A program made the translations under genes and the position numbers. A stretch of 64,000 nt of DNA from Prosapia bicincta (lineage: Eukaryota; Arthropoda; Insecta; Hemiptera; Cercopidae). The DNA is taken from NCBI GenBank assembly GCA_036971475.1, contig JBAIZL010000003.1:54667842-54731841 (forward strand), given 5' to 3'. The notes under the pieces were generated by a model. That model did no database searches. It was not told where the DNA came from and saw only the letters and a program-made list of their open reading frames with translations. Positions 35,817 through 47,640 of the stretch are shown here, piece by piece (positions within the stretch are counted from its first letter, which is position 1; the number at the start of each line of letters is the position of its first letter).

Positions 35817-37250
35817 ATGGCAACTAGAGAGGCGCAACGCGGGTCCTCAAGCGGCTTGGCCGAGTCAATGGGAGCAAGCTCGTCTCAGAACACGTCCGAC
35901 CCCTTGAGAGTGTTTGGCCCTGCGAGAGGGCTTCCGCGGCTACGGCAGCGGCGTTTGGCCTCCGAGAGCCCATCTAGACCAGCCACTCCTGTCAGCACCT
36001 ACTCCCAATCAGAGCTAGGCACTTATTACACTATGACGGAGGGTTCTGCTGCCGAATCTGCCTACGATGATGCCGGAAATCGGCCCGATGTAAGGAGGGA
36101 CAAGAAGAAGCAGACTCCGCTACTGAAAGCGAGGTGATACGCAAGACCGTAGACCCAGTGAAGTCTGCCGGCGCTGTAGCCAGAGCAAAGGCTCATAGAG
36201 CTCCAAAAAAATCGTCCCTCACCAAAGACCGACACAATACAAACACTGCCGGGGCAGCGGCCGAAATCCCTGCAATCTACCAAGATCATCTCTTAATAGA
36301 CATAAGTAAGGAGTTCAAGTCCAAATACAATCCTTACTTGTATATGGCAACCAAGTTGAAGAATGAAATGAAGTTCCAAACCAGTAAGCCTACCTACGAC
36401 GACTATATAAACCTCCAAAGGTACCTTGGGGAAAAGGGCGTGCCCCACCACGTATTCCATTTCGAAAAATGAGGAACTTTAAAGTAGTAGTTAGAGTGGT
36501 GAATCCACCGGTGGATGAATCCACTGAAGCAGCGAAGGTCGGAAATGACGTTACAATTAGGGGTATGGTGGTCCTCTAAGTGTTCCAAGTGAAGGGGCAC
36601 TTTACTAAGGAACCTCTTTCCATGTTACGTAGGGAGCTAGCGTCCGAAAACGATGCACGCGAAAAAATGGCACGCACTGATATTTGTTTAATGAGGGTAC
36701 GAGTGGAAGCCTACAGGTCGTGTGCAATGCTTCTTCTGCCAGAGGATAGGCATCACAACAATTTGTTGTAAAGCCGCTCCCAGGTACGTTAAATGTAGCG
36801 AGGACCACGATTCCAAGACCTAAACAATGGATCGAGATCGCTTTAAGTGGGTCCCCTGTGGGGCTAACCACATCGCGAACTATCGAGAATGCCATTTACA
36901 AGCAGGCTGCCAAATGCAAGGCCCTGGCAAAAAAGAAGGCGATGCGGATAAACCAAAAACCGGCCCCTTCAACCAAAAAAAAACACAGGTGCCAGCTTCA
37001 CGGTACACAACGCCGACTATTTCCTGTGCCCAAGCATCTGCTCTGGCTACCTCGGGAGGACGGTGCAAATGCCTAAAATTACCTCGCCCAGACCGGTCCT
37101 AATTAATACAGCTAATCCACCGATACCTAAGCCCGTTTCTGGTCATATTGCTCGATCGTCAGCGACATCCCCGGTTACTAAAGCCAGGGTACAACCCCCG
37201 CTAAAGGAACGGCAGAATAGACGCCTTAAGTTAAAAGTTAAGATAAACGT
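35817..37250 (+). pseudogene. Jockey-clade LINE ORF1 (gag-like) remnant
   Basis: GC-richer coding remnant in at least four frames. It starts with ATG at 35,817 and a Ser/Pro/Arg-rich disordered N terminus (to 36,137). A basic region follows, with a segment ending GVPHHVFHFEK (36,134-36,472), the place where jockey ORF1 proteins have a conserved RNA-binding domain. At 36,725-36,815 in a shifted frame lies a Cys-rich knuckle (QCFFCQRIGITTICC, then KCSEDH). Another, CGANHIANYREC, is at 36,858-36,895, matching the CCHC series of jockey/I-type ORF1. A Lys-rich tail follows to about 37,250, where it fuses into satellite array 3. ORF2 (endonuclease/RT) is absent. Frame changes near 36,110, 36,475, 36,720 and 36,860 make it dead. 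Confidence 0.75.
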
Positions 37251-38716
37251 TGCAAAAAGAAATTAGGGTTCAAACTTTAGAGAAATATTACGTTAATAAC
37301 GACTTTCCAATATTAACAGTTTGTGACCACAGGTAAAAACAAAATATTACAGATCGTGCCTTAAACCACAACATTTACAGTTGATAGCTACTGCATTAAA
37401 CAACGCCCATTGGTAATTAGTTTGGAAATTATGACGCAGATAGCAGCACCTACAAGGTCAAACAATCCAAATTAAATAATGAATTTATTTTGTAAAATTC
37501 CACCAACCTAATGCTGGAAATGTCTAATCATAAATAGACATTGTAAACTACAATGTTGGGGAACCTAGCACTATATATATATACGGTTTTGTTTAAATAA
37601 TAGTCCTTAAACGCCTTTTTAAAACTATAAAAGTTTGCAAAAAGAAACTAAGGTTAGATCATTAGAGAAATATAAAGTTAATAACGTCTTTCCGATCCTA
37701 ACAGTTTGGGACCACAGGTAAATATAAAATCTTACAGTTCATGCCCTAAATTATAACATTTACAGTTGATAGCTACTGCATTAAACAACGTCCATTGGTA
37801 ATTAGTTTGGAAATAGTCGCGCAGATGGCAGCACCTACAAGGTCAAACAATCCAAATTAATTGATGAATTTATGGTATAAAATTCCACCATCTTACTGCT
37901 GGAGATGTCTAATCATAAATAGACATTGTAAACTACAATGTTGGGGAACCTAGCACTATATATAGGGTTTTATTTATATAATAGTCCTTAAACGCCTTTT
38001 TAAAACTATAAAAGTTTGCAAAAAGAAATTAAGTTTAGAACTATAGAGAAATATGTGTTAATAACGTCTTTCCAATCTTAACATTTTGTAACCACAGGTA
38101 AATATAAAATCTTACAGATCATGTTTTAAACCATAACATTTACAGTTTATAGCTACTGCATTAATCAACGTCAATTGGTAATTAGTTTGAAAATAGTGAC
38201 GCAGATGGCAGCACCTACAAGGTCAAACAATCCAAATTAATTGATGAATTTATAGTTTAAAATTCCACCATCTTACTGCTCTAGATGTCTAATCATAAAT
38301 AGACATTGTAAACTACAATGTTGGGGAACCTAGCACTAAATTAACGGTTTTGTTTAAATAAAAGTCCTTAAACTCCTTTTTAAAACAATAAAGGTTTGCA
38401 AAAAAAATTAAGGTAAGAAATTAGGAAATATATTACATTAATAACGTCTTTCCAATCTTAACAAATTGTGACCACAGATAAATATAAAATCTTACAGTTC
38501 ATCCCCTAAACTATAACTTTTTAAGTTTATAGCTACTGCATTAAACAACGTCCATTGTTAGTTAGCTTGGAAATAGTGACGCAGATTACAGCACCTACAA
38601 GGTCAAACAAACCAAATTAATTGATGAATTTATGGTATAAAATTCCACCATCTTACTGCTGGATATGTCTAATCATAAATAGACATTGTAAACTACAATG
38701 TTGGGGAACCTAGCAC

Positions 38717-38773
<57 letters not shown>

Positions 38774-41700
38774 TTTTGTTTAAATAAGAGTCCTTAAACT
38801 GCTTTTTAAAACTATAAAAGTTTGCAAAAAGAAACTAAGATTAGAAATTTAGAGAAATAATACGTTAATAACGTCTTTCCAATCCTAACAGATTGTGATC
38901 ACTGGTAAATATAAAATCTTACAGTTCATCCCTTAAACTATAATATTTACAGTTGATAGCTACTGCATTAAACAACGTCCATTGGTAATTAGTTTGGAAA
39001 TAGTGACGCAGATGCCAGCACCTACAAGGTCAAACTATTGAAATTAATTGATGAATTTATTGTTTTAAATTCAACGAACCTACTGCTGGAGATGTCTAAT
39101 CATAAATAGACATTGTAAACTACAATGTTGGGGAACCTAGCGCTATATATACGGTTTTGTTTAAATAATAGTCCTTAAACTCCTTTTTAAAACTATAAAA
39201 GTTTAAAAAAGAAATTAAGGATAGAACTTTAGAGAAATATTAAGGTAATAACGTCTTTCCAATCTTAACAGTTTGTGACCACAGGTAAATATAAAATTTT
39301 ACAGTTCATGCCCTAAATTATAACATTTACAGTTTATAGCTACTGCATTAAACAACGTCCATTGGTAATTAGTTTGGAAATAGTGACGCAGATGGCAGCA
39401 CCTACAAGGTCAAATAATCCAAATTAATTTATGAATTTATGTTTTAAAATTTCACCATCTTACTGCTGGAGATGTCTAATCATAAATAGACATTGTAAAC
39501 TACAATGTTGGGGAACCTAGCACTATATATAGGGTTTTATTTATATAATAGTCCTTAAACTCCTTTTTAAAACTATAAAAGTTTAAAAAAGAAATTAAGT
39601 TTAGAACTTTAGAGAAATATTACATTAATAACGTCTTTCCAATCTTAACAGATTGTGATCACTGGTAAATATAAAATCTTACAGTTCATCCCTTAAACTA
39701 TAATATTTACAGTTGATAGCTACTGCATTAAACAACGTCCATTGCTAATTAGTTTGGAAATAGTGACACAGATGGCAGCACCTACAAGGTCAAACAATCC
39801 AAATTAATTGATGAATTTATGGTTTAAAATTCAACGAACCTACTGCTGGAGAAGTCTAATCATAAATAGACATTGTATACTACAATGTTGGGGAACCTAC
39901 CACTAAATTAACGGTTTTGTTTAAATAAAAGTCTTTAAACTCCTTTTTAAAACAATAAAAGTTTGCAAAAAGAAAATAAGGTAAGAGCTTTAGAGAAATA
40001 TAAAGTTAATAACGTCTTTCCAATCCTAACAGTTTGTGACCACAGGTAAAAACAAAATCTTACAGATCATGCCTTAAACCATAACATTTACAGTTGATAG
40101 CTACTCCATTACACAACGTCCATTGGTAATTAGTTTGGAAATAGTGACGCAGATGGCAGCACCTACAAGGTGAAACAAACCAAATAATTTGATGAATTTT
40201 TTTTTAAAATTCCACCAACCTTCTGCTGGAGATGTCTAATCATAAATAGACATTGTAAACTACAATGTTGGGGAACCAATCATTATATATACGACTTTGT
40301 TTATATAAAAGTCCTTAAACTCCTTTTTAAAACTATAAAAGTTTGAAAAAAGAAGTTAAGGTTAGAACTTTAGTAAATATTACGTTAATAACGTCTTTCC
40401 AATCCTAACAGTTTGTGACCACGGGTAAAATCAAAACCTTACAGATCTTGCCTTAAACCATAACATTTACAGTTGATAGCTACTCCATTACACAACGTCC
40501 ATTTTTAATTAGTTTGGAAATAGTGACGCAGATGGCAGCACCTACAAGGTGAAACAAACCAAATTAATTGATGAATTTTTGGTTTAAAATTCCACCAACC
40601 TTCTGCTGGAGATGTCTAATAATAAATAGACATTGTAAACTACAATGTTGGGGAACCTAGCACTATATATAAGGTTTTTTTTGAATAAAAGTCTTTAAAC
40701 TCTTATAAAACTATAAAAGTTTGAAAAAAGAAACTAAGGTTAGAACTTTAGTAAATATTACGTTAATAACGTCTTTCCAATCCTAACAGTTTGTGACCAC
40801 GGGTAAAAACAAAACCTTACAGATCATGCCTTAAACCATAACATTTACAGTTGATAGCTACTCCATTACACAACGTCAATTGGTAATTAGTTTGGAAATA
40901 GTGACGCAGATGGCAGCACCTACAAGGTGAAACAAACCAAATTAATTGATGAATTTTTGGTTTAAAATTCCACCAACCTTCTGCTGGAGATGTCTAATCA
41001 TAAATAGACATTGTAAACTACAATGTTGGGGAACCAATCATTATATATACGACTTTGTTTATATAAAAGTCCTTAAACTCCTTTTTAAAACTATAAAAGT
41101 TTGAAAAAAGAAGTTAAGGTTAGAACTTTAGTAAATATTACGTTAATAACGTCTTTCCAATCCTAACAGTTTGTGACCACGGGTAAAATCAAAACCTTAC
41201 AGATCTTGCCTTAAACCATAACATTTACAGTTGATAGCTACTCCATTACACAACGTCCATTGGTAATTAGTTTGGAAATAGTGACGCAGATGGCAGCACC
41301 TACAAGGTGAAACAAACCAAATTAATTGATGAATTTTTGGTTTAAAATTCCACCAACCTTCTGCTGGAGATGTCTAATCATAAATAGACATTGTAAACTA
41401 CAATGTTGGGGAACCAATCATTATATATACGACTTTGTTTATATAAAAGTCCTTAAACTCCTTTTTAAAACTATAAAAGTTTGAAAAAAGAAGTTAAGGT
41501 TAGAACTTTAGTAAATATTACGTTAATAACGTCTTTCCAATCCTAACAGTTTGTGACCACGGGTAAAATCAAAACCTTACAGATCTTGCCCTAAACCATA
41601 ACATTTACAATTGATAGCTACTCCATTACACAACGTCCATTGGTAATTAGTTTGGAAATAGTGACGCAGATGGCAGCACCTACAAGGTGAAACAAACCAA

Positions 41701-44700
41701 ATTAATTGATGAATTTTTGGTTTAAAATTCCACCAACCTTCTGCTGGAGATGTCTAATCATAAATAGACATTGTAAACTACAATGTTGGGGAACCAATCA
41801 TTATATATACGACTTTGTTTATATAAAAGTCCTTAAACTCCTTTTTAAAACTATAAAAGTTTGAAAAAAGAAACTAAGGTTAGAACTTTAGTAAATATTA
41901 CGTTAATAACGTCTTTCCAATCCTAACAGTTTGTGACCACGGGTAAAAACAAAACCTTACAGATCATGCCTTAAACCATAACATTTACAGTTGATAGGTA
42001 CTCCATTACACAACGTCAATAGGTAATTAGTTTGGAAATAGTGACGCAGTTGGCAGCACCTACAAGGTGAAACAAACCAAATTAATTGATGAATTATTGG
42101 TTTAAAATTCCACCAACCTTCTGCTGGAGATGTCTAATCATAAATAGACATTGTAAACTACAATGTTGGGGAACCTAGCACTATATATAAGGTTTTTTTT
42201 GAATAAAAGTCTTTAAACTCTTATAAAACTATAAAAGTTTGAAAAAAGAAACTAAGGTTAGAACTTTAGTAAATATTACGTTAATAACGTCTTTCCAATC
42301 CTAACAGTTTGTGACCACGGGTAAAAACAAAACCTTACAGATCATGCCTTAAACCATAACATTTACAGTTGATAGCTACTCCATTACACAACGTCAATTG
42401 GTAATTAGTTTGGAAATAGTGACGCAGATGGCAGCACCTACAAGGTGAAACAAACCAAATTAATTGATGAATTATTGGTTTAAAATTCCACCAACCTTCT
42501 GCTGGAGATGTCTAATCATAAATAGACATTGTAAACTACAATGTTGGGGAACCTAGCACTATTTATAAGGTTTTTTTTGAATAAAAGTCTTTAAACTCTT
42601 TTAAAACTATAAAAGTTTGAAAAGAAAAATTAAGGTTAGAACTTTAGAGGAATATTACGTTAATAACGTCTTTCCAATCTTAACAGTTTGTGTACAGAGG
42701 TAAAAACAAAATCTTACAGATCATGCCCTAAACCATAACATTTACAGTTGTTAGCTACTGCATTCAACAACGTCCATTGGTAATTAGTTTGTAATAGTTA
42801 CGCGGATGGCAAAACCTACAAGGTCAAACAATCCAAATTAATTGATGAATTTACGGTTTAAAATTCCACCAACCTTCTGCTGGAGATGTCTAATCATAAA
42901 TAGACATTGTAAACTACAATGTTGGGGAACCTAGCACTATATATACGGCTTTGTTTATATAAAAGTCCTTAAACTCATTTTTAAAACTATAAAAGTTTGC
43001 AAAAAGAAATTAAGGTTAGAACTTTAGAGAAATATTACGTTAATAATGTCTTTCCAATCCTAACAGTATGTGAACACAGGTAAAAACAAAATCTTACAGA
43101 ACATGCCTTAAACCATAACATTTACAGTTGATAGCTACTGCATTAAACAACGTCATTGGTAATTAGTTTGGAAATAGTGACACAGATGGCAGCACCTACA
43201 AGGTGAAACAATCCAAATTAATTGATGAATTTACGGTTTAAAATTCCACTAACCTACTGCTGGAGATGTCCAATCATAAATAGACATTGTAAATTACAAT
43301 GTGGCGGAACCAATCATTATACATACGACTTTGTTTATATAAAAGTCCTTAAACTCATTTTTAAAACTATAAAAGTTTGCAAAAAGAAATTAAGGTTAGA
43401 ACTTTAGTAAATATTACGTTAATAATGTCTTTCCAATCCCAACAGTTTGTGACCACAGGTAAAAACAAAATCTTACAGTTCATGCCTTAAACCATAACAT
43501 TTACAGTTGATAGCTACTGCATTCAACAACGTCCATTGGTAATTAGTTTGGAAATAGTGACGCAGATGGCAGCACCTACATGGTGAAGCAATCCAAATTA
43601 ATTGATGAATTTTTGGTTTAAAATTCCACCATCCTACTGCTGGAGATGTCTAAACATAAATAGACTTTGTAAACTACAATGTTGGGGAACCTAGCACTAT
43701 ATATACGGTTTTGTTTATATAAAAGTCCTTAAACTCATTTTTAAAACTATAAAAGTTTGCAAAAAGAAATTAAGGTTAGAACTTTAGAGAAATATATAGT
43801 TAATAACGTCTTTCCAATCCTAACTGTTTGTGACCACAGGTAAATATAAAATGTTACAGATCATGCCTTAAACCATAACATTTGCAGTTGATAGCTACTC
43901 CATTAAACAACGTCCATTGGTAATTAGTTTGGAAATAGTGACACAGATGGCAGCACCTACAAGGTGAAACAATCCAAATTAATTGATGAATTTACGGTTT
44001 AAAATTCCACCAACCTACTGCTGGAGATGTCCAATCATAAATAGACATTGTAAACTACAATGTTGGGGAACCAATCATTATATATACGACTCTGTTTATA
44101 TAAAAGTCCTTAATATCCTTTTCAAAACTATAAAAGTTTGCAAAAAGAAATTAAGGTTCGAAATTTAGAGAAATATTACGTTAATAATGTCTTTCCAATC
44201 TTAACTTTTTGTGACCACAGGTAAAAACAAAATCTTACAGATCATGCCTTAAACCATAACATTTACAGTTGATAGCTACTCCATTAAACAACGTCCATTG
44301 GTAATTAGTTTGGAAATAGTGACGCAGATGGCAAAACCTACAAGGTCAAACAATCCAAATTAATTGATGAATTTATGGTTTAAAATACCACCAACCTTCT
44401 GCTGGAGATGTCTAATCATAGACATTGTAAACTACAATGTTGGGGAACCTAGCACTATATATACCATTTTGTTTAAATAAAAGTCCTTAAACTCATTTTT
44501 AAAACTATAAAAGTTTGCAAAAAGAAATTAAGGTTAGAACTTTAGAGGAATATTACGTTAATAACGTCTTTCCAATCCTAACAGTTTGTGACCACAGGTA
44601 AAAACAAAATCTTACAGATCATGCCTTAAACCATAACATTTACAGTTTATAGCTACTCCATTAAACAACGTCCATTAGTAAATAGTTTGGAAATAGTGAC

Positions 44701-46817
44701 AGGGATGGCAGCACCTACAAGGTCACACAATCCAAATTAATTGATGAATTTATGGATTAAAATTCCATCAACCTTCTGCTGGAGATGTCTAACCATAGAC
44801 ATTGTAAACTACAATGTTGGAGAGCCTAGCACTATATATACGGTTTTGTTTATATAAAAGTCCTTAAACTCCTTTTTAAAACTATAAAAGTTTGAAAAAA
44901 GAAACTAAGGTTAGAACTTTAGAGGAGTATTACGTTAATAACGTCTTTCCAATCCTAACAGTTTGTGACCACAGGTAAAAACAAAATCTTACAGAACATG
45001 CCTTAAACCATTACATTTACTGTTTATAGCTACTCCATTAAACAACGTCCATTAGTAAATAGTTTGGAAATAGTGACACAGATGGCAGCACCTACAAGGT
45101 CAAACAATCCAAATTAATTGATGAATTTATGGTTTAAAATTCTTCCAACCTACTGCTGGAGATGTCCAATCATAAATAGACATTGTAAACTACAATGTTG
45201 GGGAACCAATCATTATATATACGACTTTGTTTATATAAAAGTCCTTAAACTCATTTTTAAAACTATAAAAGTTTGCAAAACGAAATTAAGGTTAGAACTT
45301 TAGTAAATATTACGTTAATAATGTCTTTCCAATCCTAACTGTTTGTGACCACAGGTAAAAACAAAATCTTACAGAACATGCCTTAAACCATTAAATTTAT
45401 AGTTGATAGCTACTCCATTAAACAACGTCCATTGGTAATTAGTTTGGAAATAGTGTCGCAGATGGCAGCACCTACAAGGTGAAACAATCCAAATTAATTG
45501 ATGAATTTATGGCTTAAAATTCCAGCAACCTACTGCTGGAGATATCTAATCATAAATAGACACTGTAAACTACAATGTTGGGGAACCAATCATTATATAT
45601 ACGGCTTTGTTTAAATAAAAGTCCTTAAACTCCATTTTAAAACTATAAAAGTTTGCAAAAAGAAATTAAGGTTAGAACTTTAGAGAAATATTACGTTAAT
45701 AACGTATTTCCAATCTTAAGAGTTTGTGGCTACAGGTAAAAACAAAATCTTACAGATCATGCCCTAAACCATAACATTTACAGTTGATAGCTACTGCACT
45801 AAACAAAGTCCATTGGTAATTAGTTTGGAAATAGTGACGCAGATGGCAGCTCCTACAAGGTCAAACAATCCTAATTAATTGATGAATTTATGATTTTAAA
45901 CTCCACCATCCCACTGCAGGGGATGTCTAATCATAAATAGACATTGTAAACTACAATGTTGGGGAACCTAGCACTATATATAAGGTTTTTTTTAAATAAA
46001 AGTCTTTAAACTCTTTTAAAACTATAAAAGTTTGAAAAAAGAAACTAAGGTTAGAACTTTAGTAAATATTACGTTGATAATGTCTTTCCAATCTTAACAG
46101 TTTGTGACCACAGGTAAAAACAAAATCTTACAGATCATGCCCTAAACCATAACATTTATAGTTGATAGCTACTCCATTAAAAAACGTCCATTGGTAATTA
46201 GTTTGGAAATAGTGACGCAGATGGCAGCACCTACAAGGTGAAACAATCCAAATTAATTGATGAATTTATGGTTTAAAATTCCACCAACCTACTGCTGGAG
46301 ATGTCTAATCATAAATAGACATTGTAAACTACAATGTTGGGGAACCAATCATTATGTATACGGCTTTGTTTAAATAAAATTCCTTAAATTCATTTTTAAA
46401 ACTATAAAAGTTTACAAAAATAAATTAAGGTTAGAACTTTAGAGAAATATTACGTTAATAACGTATTTCCAATCTTAACAGTTTGTGACCACAGGTAAAT
46501 ATAAAATCTTACAGTTCATGCCTTAAACCATAACATTTACAGTTGATAGCTACTCCATTAAACAACGTTCATTGGTAATTAGTTGCGAAATAGTGACGCA
46601 GATGGCAGCACCTACAAGGTCATACAATCCAAATTAATTGATGAATTTATTTTTTAAAATTCCACCAACCTACTGCTGGAGATGTCTAATCATAAATAGA
46701 CATTGTAAACTACAATGTTGGGGAACCTAGCACTATATATACGGTTTTGTTTAAATATAAGTCCTTAAACTACTTTTTAAAACTATAAAAGTTTGCAAAA
46801 AGAAATTAAGGTTAGAA
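37250..46817. repeat. Satellite array 3: ~380-bp unit, about 25 copies
   Basis: The landmark GGGGAACCTAGCACTATATA recurs about every 380 bp (GAACC at 37,561, 37,946, 38,326, 38,706, 39,133, 39,513). Units are AT-rich and contain TTAATAACGTCTTTCCAATC, GCAGATGGCAGCACCTACAA and two adjacent hairpins before the landmark. A (TA)n expansion of ~55 bp sits in one unit (38,717-38,771). Between about 40,270 and 42,560 two sub-types (AACCAATCATTATATATACG and AACCTAGCACTATATATAAG) are nearly identical from copy to copy, showing recent homogenisation. The 61-codon frames at 43,222, 43,983 and 45,118 are the same repeat segment and not genes. The array stops in mid-unit at 46,817. Confidence 0.96.
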
Positions 46818-46837
46818 TGATATCTCCATTCACTCAC

Positions 46838-46916
46838 CCAAATTGCATCCTAATCCTTGCTTAAAGCCGGAGACTCTTCGATGTCACGTCCTGTTGGCCA
46901 AGGCCTCTGCTTTGCA
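46838..46916 (-). CDS. Candidate host gene, exon 1: 5' UTR and start codon
   Basis: This 79-nt exon lies in a 300-bp island between satellite arrays. Upstream on the minus strand is a branch-point-like ACTAAT and an acceptor ending AATACTTTCAG (before 46,916). Downstream is a donor TTGG|GTGAGTG. All three frames have stops early in the exon, so most of it would be 5' UTR. An ATG at 46,848-46,846 with A at -3 follows an in-frame stop and gives ATG CAA TTT GG, phase 2. This is exactly the phase exon 2 needs. Joined to exons 2 and 3 it gives a complete 62-residue protein starting MQFGLMVSQ. Intron 1 would span 20,569-46,837 (26,269 bp). Because the exon has its own acceptor, another 5' exon probably lies past the right-hand satellites, outside the window. 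Main doubt: only 11 coding nucleotides support it. Confidence 0.42.
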
Positions 46917-47109
46917 CTGAAAGTATTAATAAAATAATATTAGTTACAGCAAGAGATTAAATCGTATTGTTATACAACTAAAATGATCCTGTCCTATAAT
47001 AATGTGGCGAGGTTGTGGACATACTTACTTAATATAACTTAAAGTATGGTCATTACTATTCCTTCAAAACAGTTAGGCAGTGGTGCAATCATTTAAAAAT
47101 AGCTACTTA
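46917..47109. other. Low-copy island between arrays 3 and 4
   Basis: AT-rich, with no coding frame. It holds the branch-point-like sequence and acceptor of candidate exon 1 (minus strand) and would be the 3' end of a further upstream intron. Confidence 0.5.
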
Positions 47110-47640
47110 AAATAACTCTGGCTGCAGCTAGAGCAGTTCTCTTACTACAGTTCGAGGAGTTCTCTGACTACAGTACGAGGATTTCTCTGACTACAGTTCG
47201 AGGATTTCACTGCCTACAGTTCGAGGATTTCACTGCCTACAGTTCGAGGATTTCTCTGACTACAGTTCGAGGATTTCACTAACTACAGTTCGAGCAGTTC
47301 TCTGTTTAGAGTTCGAGTAGTCCACTGCTAATAAACAGTTTGAGCAGTTCTCAGAATACAGTTGATGCTGTTCTACGTCTAAAGTTCAAGAAATTATCTG
47401 GTTACCGTTCAACCAGTTCTCAATCTATATTTTGAGCAGAGTTCTGGCTTCAAATCGAGCGATACTCTGGCTACAACTCATGCTATTCTTCGGCTACAGA
47501 TAAAGTAATTCTATTACTAATGTAGGATCAGTTCTCTGGCTGCAGTTTGAGCAGTTCTAACGTTATAGTTCGAGCAGTTCTTGGGCTACGGTTCAAGCAG
47601 TTCTCTAATTACAGTTTCAAGGAGATGTCTAGGTACAGTT
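47110..47640. repeat. Satellite array 4, degenerate 23-bp monomers (left edge)
   Basis: Monomers such as CTACAGTTCGAGGATTTCTC and GTTCGAGCAGTTCTC repeat every ~23 bp with many substitutions. The spacing shows this is the same family as array 1 and the following higher-order array. Such worn edges are typical of satellite margins that escape homogenisation. Confidence 0.85.

Noticed and set aside
36062..37068. Minus-strand frames opposite the LINE ORF1
   Set aside because: Shadows of the plus-strand remnant, which has the CCHC knuckles.
43222..45303. Three similar 61-codon frames
   Set aside because: They are the same part of the ~380-bp satellite unit in three copies; other copies have stops in it.
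46862..46950. Plus-strand coding reading of the 300-bp island followed by AATAAA
   Set aside because: Short open stretches exist on plus, but the minus strand has a branch point, acceptor, donor and a phase that fits exon 2. The plus AATAAA is in AT-rich sequence and easily accidental.
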